Positions 26,345-36,005 of a stretch of DNA of 64,000 nt are shown here, piece after piece; positions within the stretch are counted from its first letter, which is position 1, and each line of letters starts with the position of its first letter. The notes under the pieces are model-generated. The model was not told the DNA's origin. It searched no databases and saw only the letters and a list, made by a program, of their open reading frames with translations. The position numbers and the translations under genes were made by a program. Source of the DNA: UBA11986 sp963734955. Its GTDB lineage: Bacteria > Bacteroidota > Ignavibacteria > UBA10030 > UBA6906. The stretch spans positions 372,001 through 436,000 of the forward strand of contig CAVTJO010000014.1 in NCBI GenBank assembly GCA_963734955.1, written 5' to 3'.

Positions 26345-27500
26345 TCAATGTTTGGGGGGAGTGCCCGCAAACTCAATCCACTTCCGTTCAAGATACTGTT
26401 TCATGTTCCGTTTGAAGACCTCACGGTCAAACGTAAGGGCAAACGATCGCAGTGCTTCAGGATCGAACCGCGTCCGCTTGACAGTCTGGACCGCAGATAG
26501 CAGTGATTCAACGGTTTGATGCTCAAAGAGAACACCCGTCTTCAGGGTATCTGATTGAATAACCGTCTCGAGTGCCCCTCCCTTTGCATACGCAACCACT
26601 GGCTTTCCGGATGCCATTGCTTCAACGGGAACGATCCCGAAGTCTTCTTCGCCGGGGAAGATCACAGCGATGCATGCGGCATAGTATTCTTTCAGCTTCT
26701 CGTCGGTTTGCCAGCCAACGAACTCGATGTTTTCACGAGCCAGGGACCGGAGTCGTCGTCCGATCAGGTCCGTCACCTACTATGATAAGCCGGTCGCCGA
26801 GTTGGTTAAATGTCTCGATGGCGAGATCAACCCGTTTGTAAGGTACCAATGCGCTGACGATCAGAAAGTAACCACGATCGGTGCGGGAAGGTTGAAAGCA
26901 AGATGTGTTCACGGGAGGATAGATGACATCTGCAGACCGGTGGTAGATGTCGTTGATGCGTTGCCGGATGTGCTGCGAGATTGCGACAAAGTGTCCCGGG
27001 TTCCCGGCTGTCTTTACGTCCCATCGACGCAGATAGTTCACGAAGATCCGCATCCCAACACGCGTAAGCAACCCTGCCCGCCCCGTGCCGAAGTACTCAT
27101 CGTATAGTCCCCAGATATACCGCATGGGAGTATAACAGTAACACACATGCAATGCGCCGGAAGATACGCGGACACCTTTTGCGACACAGTGGTTTGAAGT
27201 GATGACAAGGTCGAAACCGCTCAGATCGAACTGTTGGATGGCCGTTGGAAAGAGCGGGAGATAGTGCCGGTAGCGGTGTTGCGCAAATGGAAGCCGCTGG
27301 ACAAATGAAGTGTGGATCGGCATGCGTTCGATCGTTGCCGAAACAGATCCCTTGATATGCAGAAGGGTGAACAGCTCGGCATGAGGGAAAAGCTCGCACA
27401 GTGCCTCAACACACTTCTCTCCTCCCCGCATCGAGGTAAGCCACTCGTGCACAATTGCCACACGTCCGGGTTGTGCTATTGAGCCGGAATGCTCAGCCAT
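26345..27500 (-). CDS. Glycosyltransferase family 4-type protein, interrupted by one frameshift
   Basis: GT-B fold enzymes of this kind add sugars to lipid-linked or surface glycans. The N-terminal frame has VAIVHEWLTSMRGGEKCVEALCELFPHAELF and the family stretch SGFDLVITSNHCVAKGVR, then RVDLAIETFNQLGDRLIIVGDGPD before it goes astray. The C-terminal frame resumes at RSLARENIEFVGWQTDEKLKEYY and carries the donor-binding FPGEEDFGIVPVEAMASGKPVVAY. Removing one base near 26759 joins them as GDGPDRRRLRSLA, giving 384 residues. The donor-site motif is separated from the first half, so the uncorrected gene would be dead. Confidence 0.88.
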
Positions 27501-27621
27501 GAACTGTTACACCAACCTCTGGTTATCGCGTCGCCGGGTCCGAAATCCTTGCCACGGCACTTCGCTTCGTGCAGTGGCGATGAATATACAAAGACGCTAC
27601 TGGAGAAGCAAAATCGACTGA

Positions 27622-27650
27622 TTGCTTCCGTGGATCCCGCTGACTATATT
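27622..27650 (+). promoter_or_regulatory. Sigma-70-type promoter for the alpha/beta hydrolase
   Basis: TTGCTT and TATATT are spaced by 17 bases; the predicted RNA start near 27657 leaves a leader of about 35 bases to the ATG at 27692. It lies in the 191-base divergent gap with the glycosyltransferase. Confidence 0.55.
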
Positions 27651-27691
27651 TACGCACAACAATTTGATCACAGCCCCGTGATAGTTTCTTC

Positions 27692-28597
27692 ATGAGTGTG
27701 CTCCTCGCATTGATCCTCGCCGTTGTATTGTTCATGATCTTCCTCTCGCTTGTCCTGTTTGTTATCGGACCGATCATGCTGCTGCAGCCGAACCGGCGTA
27801 CGGTCGAATACTACGGCAGGCACACGACCCTCCTCCATCCAAACGATGCCGGTCTGCCGTCGGAAGAGATCATATTGAAAACGGCTGAAGGCATACACCT
27901 GAGCTGCTGGCTTGTCAAGTCGCGGCGACCATCAAAGGGGACGGTCATTTATCTTCACGGGGTCAGTGAATGCAAGATCGTTGGACTGCCATTGACGAAG
28001 CTCCTGCATGATAACGGGATCAACGTGTTCCTGTATGATTCCCGCCGGCATGGCAACAGCGGTGGACGATATTGCACCTATGGGTTCTATGAGAAACACG
28101 ATGTCAGTACGGTCATCAACTTCCTGGAGCTACGCACCGATATTGACCTGGGGAAGATTGGCCTGTTTGGGAGCTCGATGGGATCCGCTGTAGCGATTCA
28201 GGCGGCGGCACTTGACAAACGGATCCACGCGGTAGTCGCAGAGAGCGGGTTTGCAACTCTGCGCACCGTCTTCGACGACTATCAGAGGAGGATGATCAAG
28301 ATGCCGTGGCATTATCTGCGCAACCTCGTGATCAAGCGCTCCGAGCATCTCGCACATTTCAAGGCCAACGCTGTCTCGCCTCTCGACGCGGTCAGGGAGG
28401 TTCACGTTCCACTGTTCATTCTTCACGGCACGGCGGACAATCTCATTAAGTATCAATACTCAGAACTTCTTTTCCGGAACGCCGCTCCTCCGAAAGAGCT
28501 GTGGCTCATCCCCGGTGCAAGGCACAATGACATGGCGGAAGTGGGGGGAGAAGACTATAACAGCAGGATTGTGGAGTTCTTCAGGAAGAACCTGTAA
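27692..28597 (+). CDS. Membrane-anchored alpha/beta hydrolase
   Basis: Serine hydrolase of the alpha/beta fold, 301 residues, related to BEM46/FrsA-like esterases. A single N-terminal membrane helix (LLALILAVVLFMIFLSLVLFVIG) anchors it. The oxyanion region is VIYLHGVSE, the nucleophile elbow GLFGSSMGSAVAIQ has the Gly-x-Ser-x-Gly serine, and the acid and His lie in LFILHGTADNLI and IPGARHNDM. The substrate is unknown. No ribosome site is evident, a common feature of this group. Confidence 0.88.
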   Translation: MSVLLALILAVVLFMIFLSLVLFVIGPIMLLQPNRRTVEYYGRHTTLLHPNDAGLPSEEIILKTAEGIHLSCWLVKSRRPSKGTVIYLHGVSECKIVGLPLTKLLHDNGINVFLYDSRRHGNSGGRYCTYGFYEKHDVSTVINFLELRTDIDLGKIGLFGSSMGSAVAIQAAALDKRIHAVVAESGFATLRTVFDDYQRRMIKMPWHYLRNLVIKRSEHLAHFKANAVSPLDAVREVHVPLFILHGTADNLIKYQYSELLFRNAAPPKELWLIPGARHNDMAEVGGEDYNSRIVEFFRKNL

Positions 28598-28674
28598 GAT
28601 CACCGCGCTGTTGATGTGCAGGGAACTTTCTTCCGCTCAACGGCAGCGAACTTGCACGCCAAGCCGAGGCAGAC

Positions 28675-31122
28675 TTACAGCGGCAGCCAGTAACTTACCT
28701 TCAGCAACAACACGTCCTCGTGGGGTACCGCAAACGCATCATTGAATCTCCGGCCAAACCCCGTTGTGTACACCCCGCTATCATCAAACCGTCCCTGTGT
28801 CCAGACAAGATACAGTGTGCTGCCCGGCAAATACTCCCACCGGAGAAGAACATTCGCATTCAGTGTTGCCTCGTTGAAATCCGCACCTTGAAACGTTGCC
28901 GTCGGGATATATGATGCGAGATCGGTGCTGCTCACGAGCCGTCGGTAGTTACTGTAGCGCCCGCGGGCAAGAAACACCTGCGTGAAGAATTGAAAAGATA
29001 GATCCCGGGTGAACGTCACAATGCCCCGCAGCTCAATATCCAATTGATCGATGTCCCTGTCGCCAAAGACGCTGAAGGGGGACGCGGATACAGAGGTATC
29101 GATGATGTTCCCGCCCCGGAACACCCACGCCTCTTCGTTACGCGTGCGCGTATACAGCATGGCGGGCGTCAACTCCATCCACGATGCAGGCCTGATTGTC
29201 AGTGCCACCTGCCCTGTCAGGTTCCTCTTTCGTTTGACATCCGTATCGTAGATGCCGACAACAGTCCCCGACAAGTTCTTGCGTTGATCTGTCGTGATGG
29301 ACAACTGGAACGAGTGTCCAGCCGGGCGTCTGTACGTACCGATGATTCCACGCTCGGCATCATCGTAGGCGGGATATGCGTAACTATACTTTGCGGTTCC
29401 CAGCCAGAAGTTTGTGAACTCAGCAGAGAGCTCTGTATTAAGAACAGCATGAGTGTTCACGCCGTCCCAATTCCACCTGTATTCGGGGTTCAGTGCTGAA
29501 GAGTATCGCCTGAGTATCCCTCCTGCAAAATTCTCACGATACACCAATTGAGCGTAGCCACCATGATCGTGCGGTTGAGCAAAGAAGCCAATATCGTTGG
29601 GATTGAAGTATCGTGAAGAGAAGTCGTACGATGTTGTGTAGAGCCAGTGTTCTGCGGCGATCTTTGAGATGAGCATCCTGCCGGTGAGACCGTCCCGGTC
29701 GAGCGCTGCGCTCGAGCGAGCCCCCGAGATGTAGCCGTCAGTGGTATACGCACCGTCACCGAACCGAACATTCCAATCGAGTCCACCCGAAAGAGCCGGC
29801 AAAAGATTCTCACGTGAAACCGCGGTCGCAATTGCTCCAATCCATGAATCACCATTGAAGTCCTGCTTCATTCTGATAACGTTGTACGTGCCGCGTGGCT
29901 CAGTGCGAAACGAAGAAGCGTGTCCGATGGAATCCCTGATCACCGCTTGTTCTTCATCGGTGACAGCAGCGAGAGCGCCAACAGACAGCCCGCTATTCGA
30001 GCGCCCCGATACTTTTGCGGCACCCAGTATGGTGGTTACCAGCGGATTCTTCGTCACGGTCCCGCCGGGCGGAATGGACACCGATGCGGCACCAGATGGC
30101 GGCTTCCCTATCCGGCGCGAGAAGAACAACGGCATCGAGGTGTTATCCACACCCGCGCCGAATGTAAACAGTTGAGATCCTTCAACAAAGAACGGACGTT
30201 TCTCCGGATACAGCGTCTCAAACACTGTAAGGTTGAGGATTGCCTGATCGACCTCAACCTGTCCAAAATCGGGATAGACAGTTCCATCAAGTGTGAAGTT
30301 GCGTGCGATTCCATACTTCAGATCGAGCCCCCCCCGAAACAGCCGGTCGGATGCGTTTGACCACGGCTGATTCGATGGATGAAACGTGGATGTGCCCGAT
30401 ACATACGGTGACAGATTCAGATGCAGTGGCGGGGTGATGTTTTTCAATCCTTCCACGTGACCCCATCGCGAAATCTGAAGCCGCTCACTACGGGGAATCA
30501 TCACCCATTCATCGGTTTCATGTTTCCGGCTGATGTACCTGCGAAAATTGATCCCCCATTCCATTTGACTATTTTCCTGTTCTGCAAACCTCAGGGCGTT
30601 AAAGGGGATTTCAAACTCTGCCGACCATCCATCAAGATAGGTCGCTGTTTTCACACTCCACACCATGTCCAGTGTGATGTCATACACTGCCCCATCCTGT
30701 GAGAGGACACCATCGCTCTGCACACCGGAGACGTTCGTGGAAAAGACAAATGCTGTCTGGCGATCATGATATGAATCAATCATTACGGTGAATCTGTCCG
30801 CTTCCGAGCTCCGGTCGCGCCGTGTCAGTTGATGCACGACAAGTTGCGGTTTTGAATCGTAACAGATGACCCCAACATACAACGAACGGTCGTCATAGAG
30901 CACGCGCACGGAAGTTTGTTCAGTAGGAAGTGCTCCTTCGTTGGGATCATACTGCGTGAAGTCCAGAACGGCGGGGGCGTTCTGCCATTGAGGATCATTG
31001 ACCATCCCGTCAAGTACAGGGGGGCGGTCCGTGCGGACAGCGGTGACAACCTTGCTTGAAGAACCGGCAAATGTCTGCATGGCAGAGACGAGCAAGGCAA
31101 GTATCAGGATGACCGTTCTCAA
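28675..31122 (-). CDS. CBM9-like/DUF5916 outer-membrane protein
   Basis: A large secreted protein: signal peptide (LRTVILILALLVSAMQTFAG), an N-terminal CBM9-like domain (RPPVLDGMVNDPQWQNAPAVLDFTQY, VRVLYDDRSLYVGVICYDS), then a DUF5916 domain of about 600 residues predicted as an outer-membrane beta-barrel (YPEKRPFFVEGSQLFTFG, FFSRRIGKPP). Such proteins are frequent in Bacteroidota and Acidobacteria; carbohydrate or peptide uptake is assumed but not shown. There is no ATG before the signal; I use the TTG at 31122, about 815 residues, which is uncertain. It lies 122 bases after rlmD. Confidence 0.82.
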   Translation of the reverse strand: MRTVILILALLVSAMQTFAGSSSKVVTAVRTDRPPVLDGMVNDPQWQNAPAVLDFTQYDPNEGALPTEQTSVRVLYDDRSLYVGVICYDSKPQLVVHQLTRRDRSSEADRFTVMIDSYHDRQTAFVFSTNVSGVQSDGVLSQDGAVYDITLDMVWSVKTATYLDGWSAEFEIPFNALRFAEQENSQMEWGINFRRYISRKHETDEWVMIPRSERLQISRWGHVEGLKNITPPLHLNLSPYVSGTSTFHPSNQPWSNASDRLFRGGLDLKYGIARNFTLDGTVYPDFGQVEVDQAILNLTVFETLYPEKRPFFVEGSQLFTFGAGVDNTSMPLFFSRRIGKPPSGAASVSIPPGGTVTKNPLVTTILGAAKVSGRSNSGLSVGALAAVTDEEQAVIRDSIGHASSFRTEPRGTYNVIRMKQDFNGDSWIGAIATAVSRENLLPALSGGLDWNVRFGDGAYTTDGYISGARSSAALDRDGLTGRMLISKIAAEHWLYTTSYDFSSRYFNPNDIGFFAQPHDHGGYAQLVYRENFAGGILRRYSSALNPEYRWNWDGVNTHAVLNTELSAEFTNFWLGTAKYSYAYPAYDDAERGIIGTYRRPAGHSFQLSITTDQRKNLSGTVVGIYDTDVKRKRNLTGQVALTIRPASWMELTPAMLYTRTRNEEAWVFRGGNIIDTSVSASPFSVFGDRDIDQLDIELRGIVTFTRDLSFQFFTQVFLARGRYSNYRRLVSSTDLASYIPTATFQGADFNEATLNANVLLRWEYLPGSTLYLVWTQGRFDDSGVYTTGFGRRFNDAFAVPHEDVLLLKVSYWLPL

Positions 31123-31243
31123 ACGCGCAAGCGCAAGTGTGTGTGAGAATTTGTCTAACCGATTAGAAGATAATTTGTGACCCTCAAACAAGCAATGAAT
31201 AAAGTCACGCGCAAGGGATGCGCTGGGAAACGCGTTTGCGCTG

Positions 31244-32669
31244 CTACACCAAGGACAACGCAACGAGGTTTTCAATGTGGTACGTATGGGGAAACATGTC
31301 AACGGGTTGAACCGAAGTGATTGCGTAGGGGGCATTTGAGCAGAGAAGCTTCAAATCTCTTGCTTGCGTTGCAGGATTACAGCTCACATACACAATCCGA
31401 TCCGGTCGTAGTGTGGCAATTTCAAACACCACCTTCTCGTGCATGCCACTGCGTGGAGGATCAGTGATTATTACGCTGGGCTTTCTGTGGCCTGAAAGCC
31501 ATGAGGTGTCTTTCGTAAGTTTATCCTTGAGGTCACCGTGGACAAACCTGCAATTATCAACATTATTCAATTCGGCATTCCTATTTGCATCGATGACCGC
31601 AGATGCAACAGATTCGATCCCAACAACCGTCTCCACCCGATCACAGATGTGCAAGGCAATTGTGCCTGTTCCGGAATACAGATCGAAGACAAAATCGTCT
31701 GGTTTGAGTTCGGCAAGCGTGGCAGCGGTATCATAAAGACGTTCGGCCTGAAGAGTATTCGTCTGGAAGAATGAATTGGCTGAAATGTGGTAGGTTCGTT
31801 TTCCGATGACTTCGGTAATGTATCCGGGGCCGTGATAGACCCTTTCGAACTCACCCACGGCAACCTGTGACTTTCGTACGGTGATGTTGTTGACGATGGT
31901 GGTAATTGTTGGAAACGATCCCAGAAGGATTGAGCAAAGAGGCTGCATCACGTCGGGCCTGTCTTCCGAAGTTACAAGATTGACCATCACGCCTTCACCC
32001 CGCTTGCTCTCACGAATCACAACGTTCCGCAGATAACCGGTGTGCGTGAATGTTGAGTAGATTGAGAGAGTATGATCCCGGCAAAACGTTCTAACATGAT
32101 TGAGAATCTTACTGCTGAGTTCGGACTGAAGGTAACATTCCTCCAGGTCAAGCACCTTGTCGAAACGCTGCGGAATATGCATCCCGAGAGCAAAACGGTC
32201 TCGAACTGTTCCCTGGCTCTTCTCGACCTTCCATTGCTCCAGTTGTTCCTTGTCGAGCCATTTCTCTCCAAATGAGAACTCCATCTTGTTGCGGTAGAAA
32301 TATTCATCCGGAGAGCCGAGGGTTGGGATTGACGGAAATATCCTTGAATCCCCCAATGCGCTCGAGCGCATCAACGACATGCTGTCGTTTGAAATCGAGC
32401 TGGGCCTGGTAGCGTACATGTTGCCAGGTACAGCCACCGCACGTCCCGAAGTACTTGCACCGGGGCTCTGTTCGCAGCGGTGATGGTTCACGAATGCCAA
32501 GAACCTCCGCTTCAGCGTGCTGTTTCTTCGTTCTGGTGATCCTTGCCTGCACCACATCGCCCGGCACTCCGCCCGCAACAAACACCACCAAGCCATCGAT
32601 CCGGGCAACGCTTTTGCCTTCAAAGGCAACACCCTCAATGGTGAGCTCTATTTCGTCGCCATACTTCAC
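31244..32669 (-). CDS. rlmD: 23S rRNA (uracil-C5)-methyltransferase, RlmD/RumA family, interrupted by one frameshift
   Basis: SAM-dependent enzyme methylating a uracil of 23S rRNA (U1939 in E. coli RlmD). The N-terminal frame (GTG start at 32669) holds a TRAM domain and the iron-sulfur cysteines in CKYFGTCGGCTWQH. The second frame, to 31244, has YFYRNKMEFSFGEKW, the SAM-binding VFDLYSGTGTIAL, and the catalytic Cys in YVSCNPATQARD. Removing one base within 32320-32327 (gggttggg) gives NPTLGSPDEYFYRNKMEF and 474 residues. It starts directly after the ABC-F stop. Confidence 0.92.
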
Positions 32670-34646
32670 TTAGACTTTTGCCGACCTGATACTCTTCTTA
32701 AATTCCTCGTTGAGTCTTTCAAGGTCTCTTGTCAGTTCGTTCCATTTGAAATACGCATCCCGCACTTCATCTTCAAGCAATTTGTATTGAGCCGTTACGC
32801 GCTTCACCTTTTCACCATCTCTGTAGAACTCAGGGTGAGCCATCTCCTTTTCCATTTCGCCTTTCTGCCGTTCTTTCAATTCAATCGTCCGTTCAATCTT
32901 GTGGATCCTTTCCTGGAGCGGCTTCGTCATCTTGTAGCGCTTCTGTCGCCATTCCGCTTCGAGGCGTTTTCGTTCCTTCTCACCGGACTGATCATCCCGC
33001 CGCTTGTCGTTGACAACTTCAGCTGCCGCCGTGATCGTTTGTTCCCTTTGTTTCGCGTAGATGTAGTCGCTGACATTCCCGGGGTATGTCTTGACCCGAC
33101 CGTGGCCAAACTCCACCACCTTGTTCACAATCGGGTCAAGGAAGTCGCGATCGTGCGAAACGATGACATAGCTCCCCTCAAAATCCATCAACGCCTGTTG
33201 CATCACCGCCTTCGAGCGCATGTCCAGATGGTTCGTCGGTTCGTCCATCACGATGAGGTTGCACGGTTGAAGCAACATCTTTGCAAGGGCCAGCCGGCTC
33301 TTCTCTCCGCCGGAAAGCACCCCCACCTTCTTGAAGACATCGTCGCCGCTGAAGAGAAAACACCCCAGCAGGTTGCGAAGCGATTTTCGTATGTCTCCTA
33401 CCGCGACCTCATCCACTGTACCCAGCACATCATTCGCTGGATTCAACTCGTCCGCCTGGTGCTGTGCGAAGTATGACACGATGACGTTATACCCGACGTT
33501 CCGTTCACCGCGTTCAAACTGCTCAACCCCGGCAATGATCTTCGAGAGAGTGGATTTCCCCGCACCATTCACACCAACGAACGCAATGCGATCGCCGCGA
33601 TCAATGTTGAAATCCACGCCGTTGAACACGTGTTTATCACCGTAGCTTTTGTATATTCCCTTCAATTCCATCGCCACCCGTCCGCTCAACGGCGCCGGGG
33701 GAAAGGTGAACCGGATGCCGCTTTCTTCGTCTTCGATCTCCACCAGATCAAGTTTCCCCAGCTGCTTGATCCGGCTCTGGACCTGCCGCGCTTTCGTTGC
33801 CTTGTACCGGAACCGCTCAATGAATTGCTCTGTCTGCTTGATCTGCTGCTGCTGGTTTCTGTATGCCGCAAGGGTGAGCTGCCTGCGTTGCTCCTTCTCC
33901 TTGACAAAGAAGGAATAGTTGCCGCTGTACTCGGTGAGTCTGCCAAGGCTGATCTCGTACGTTTTTGTCGTCATGTTGTCTAGAAAGCGACGATCATGAG
34001 AAACAAGGATGACCGCTCCTTCATACGATCGCAAGTACTCTTCCAACCACTGCAACGAGTCGAGGTCGAGATGATTGGTTGGCTCGTCGAGGAGCAGAAG
34101 GGAGGGTTGGATCAACAGTAACTTCGCCAGTGCGATTCGCATCTGCCATCCGCCGCTGAACTCCGACGTCGGGCGATCCATATCCTCAACCGAGAAGCCC
34201 AGGCCGAGCAGCACTTTCTCGATCTTGGCCTTCATACGAAATGCGTCGCTGTCCTCCAGCTTGTGCTGCAGCTCGCCGTAGAGCTCAAGCAATTCGGCAA
34301 ACTCTTCACTCTCATGCGAGACGTCATTCATGCGCTGATGCACTTCCTCAAGTCGCTCTTGTGCTTCCAGCACATCACCAAATGCGGTTTCCACTTCTTT
34401 GTAAAGGGTCCGCCCCTCGACGTGCATTCCTTCCTGGGGGAGATAACCGGCGGTCACATACTTCGCTTTCGCGATCTCTCCCTTGTCGGGAGAGTTCTCT
34501 CCGATGATCATCCGAAGCAGTGTGGACTTTCCTGCTCCATTTGATCCAACGAGCCCGATCCGGTCGTGCGGTCCGATGCGGAATGAAATCTCCTTGAAGA
34601 GATCTCTTCCACCAAAGGAAAGCGATATGTGCACGGCAGAAATCAT
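32670..34646 (-). CDS. ABC-F family ATPase (ribosome-associated)
   Basis: Soluble protein with two ATPase cassettes and no membrane part; family members act on the ribosome in stalled translation or antibiotic protection. Cassette 1: GSNGAGKSTLLRM, SGGWQMRIALAKLLL, LLLDEPTNHLDLD. Cassette 2: GVNGAGKSTLSKI, SGGEKSRLALAKMLL, IVMDEPTNHLDMR. The linker between them (about residues 235-300) is basic and helical. A C-terminal coiled coil (KRLEAEWRQKRYKMTK) follows. 658 residues, like YheS/Uup. Which factor it is cannot be decided from motifs. Confidence 0.93.
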   Translation of the reverse strand: MISAVHISLSFGGRDLFKEISFRIGPHDRIGLVGSNGAGKSTLLRMIIGENSPDKGEIAKAKYVTAGYLPQEGMHVEGRTLYKEVETAFGDVLEAQERLEEVHQRMNDVSHESEEFAELLELYGELQHKLEDSDAFRMKAKIEKVLLGLGFSVEDMDRPTSEFSGGWQMRIALAKLLLIQPSLLLLDEPTNHLDLDSLQWLEEYLRSYEGAVILVSHDRRFLDNMTTKTYEISLGRLTEYSGNYSFFVKEKEQRRQLTLAAYRNQQQQIKQTEQFIERFRYKATKARQVQSRIKQLGKLDLVEIEDEESGIRFTFPPAPLSGRVAMELKGIYKSYGDKHVFNGVDFNIDRGDRIAFVGVNGAGKSTLSKIIAGVEQFERGERNVGYNVIVSYFAQHQADELNPANDVLGTVDEVAVGDIRKSLRNLLGCFLFSGDDVFKKVGVLSGGEKSRLALAKMLLQPCNLIVMDEPTNHLDMRSKAVMQQALMDFEGSYVIVSHDRDFLDPIVNKVVEFGHGRVKTYPGNVSDYIYAKQREQTITAAAEVVNDKRRDDQSGEKERKRLEAEWRQKRYKMTKPLQERIHKIERTIELKERQKGEMEKEMAHPEFYRDGEKVKRVTAQYKLLEDEVRDAYFKWNELTRDLERLNEEFKKSIRSAKV

Positions 34647-34775
34647 CGAGAATCAATATACGAAATGAGAGCGTACCGTGGAAATACCATTGTGTGGTGT
34701 ATTGACAAATTGCATTTCTCTCTCGAATCGCCTACCATGTGTGCAATTTCCATGTGAAGCAACGCGAGCACATCG

Positions 34776-36005
34776 ATGACGGGAAACTTGCCGAAACCTG
34801 CTGACACAGCATACCAACCGCGATGGTTGGGGTACGTCCTCATGTTCGCAGCCACCACATTTCTTTCTTCGATCTTCTTCTCCATCGCCGTGAATTCGAT
34901 CGCATTGGGATTGGTGGGAATCTCGTGGCTTGGGATGATGCTGGTACAGAGAAGAAACCTCATCCGGTCAACGCCCCTTGATTGGTACTTCCTTGCCTAT
35001 GTTGCAGCCGAACTGCTCTCGACAGTTTTTTCCGTCCGACCCGAACAGTCACTGACACTCTCCCGCCGCGTCTTGCTTATTGCCGTAGTCTATTTCTTCG
35101 CCTCGATGACCGTGTCTGAACGAAAGGCACGTTGGTTCGTCCTTGTATTGCTTGGCTCGGGGGCGGTGGTGGCAACAATCGGGGCGCTCAAGCTCATCTT
35201 TGCTGATCCAAACACCACGAGGCGGCTTGGCATCTTCCAGTTCTACATGACAACGTCCGAGCTGATGATGATGACCGCATTGCTCGTCGTACCCTTCATC
35301 ATCCATCCCCAAACACCACGGAGAATACGATTGATGGCGGTGATCGGCCTTGTGCCCGTACTGATTTCGCTTTATGCCACAGTGACACGCGGGGCGTATC
35401 TCGCAACCGCCGGAGGACTCCTGTTTATCGCGTTCGCTCGCAACAGGCGGCTGATACTCCCTCTGATTGTGCTGACGGTCTTGCTCTTTATCTTTGCACC
35501 ACCGTACGTGCAGGACAGACTCAAGAGCATCGTCGACATCAATCATCCTGAAAATGCATCCCGGATCATGCTCTGGACTGCAGGAATCAAAATATTTGCC
35601 GATCATCCGATCGTTGGCGTCGGCGATATCGATCTCCACGATCTTTTTGTGCAGTACATACCTTCAAATCAAACCATACCGTGGGGACACGAGCACAATG
35701 TCTTGATGCAGGTTCTGGTGACGCTCGGAATTGTCGGGTTCATCGCGGTTGTGGCAATGTTCATTCAGATCGTCCGCATCGAGTGGAGGGTCTACAGAAA
35801 ATTGAAGGACCAGTGGTTGGGGGGTTCCTTTGCTCTGGGCGCCGTTGCGGTGTTCGTCGGTTTTCTCGTTATCGGCCTGACCGAGTGGAGTTTTGGGGAT
35901 CAGGAGGTTGTGCTTCTGTTGTGGTCAACGTTGGGTATTACACTGGCGTTGGGGAGAATCCAGAATGGTGGAACGGCATACAACAATCCACCACGTATCA
36001 CTTGA
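34776..36005 (+). CDS. O-antigen ligase (WaaL/Wzy-type) family membrane protein
   Basis: 409 residues with about ten membrane helices and a large periplasmic loop near residues 240-310. The loop has SRIMLWTAGIKIFADHPIVGVGD and PWGHEHNVLMQVLVTLGIVG, the Wzy_C-type pattern with the His and Arg needed for ligation. Family members join O-antigen or other polysaccharides to a lipid carrier or polymerise them. The gene stands alone between divergent and convergent neighbours and overlaps the end of the DUF4921 gene by 8 bases, tail to tail. Other glycan genes (26345, 41892) are far off. Confidence 0.85.
   Translation: MTGNLPKPADTAYQPRWLGYVLMFAATTFLSSIFFSIAVNSIALGLVGISWLGMMLVQRRNLIRSTPLDWYFLAYVAAELLSTVFSVRPEQSLTLSRRVLLIAVVYFFASMTVSERKARWFVLVLLGSGAVVATIGALKLIFADPNTTRRLGIFQFYMTTSELMMMTALLVVPFIIHPQTPRRIRLMAVIGLVPVLISLYATVTRGAYLATAGGLLFIAFARNRRLILPLIVLTVLLFIFAPPYVQDRLKSIVDINHPENASRIMLWTAGIKIFADHPIVGVGDIDLHDLFVQYIPSNQTIPWGHEHNVLMQVLVTLGIVGFIAVVAMFIQIVRIEWRVYRKLKDQWLGGSFALGAVAVFVGFLVIGLTEWSFGDQEVVLLLWSTLGITLALGRIQNGGTAYNNPPRIT

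Noticed and set aside
32517..33476. 319-codon plus-strand frame across rlmD and the ABC-F gene
   Set aside because: It is antisense to two well-matched genes, has no family features and no ribosome site.
34710..34740. TTGACA as a -35 box for the O-antigen-ligase gene
   Set aside because: No acceptable -10 box lies 16-18 bases downstream; TACCAT is 25 bases away.
35049..35639. 196-codon minus-strand frame inside the O-antigen-ligase gene
   Set aside because: Composition rich in His, Arg, Cys and Gln is typical of an antisense shadow; the plus-strand gene has clear membrane helices.
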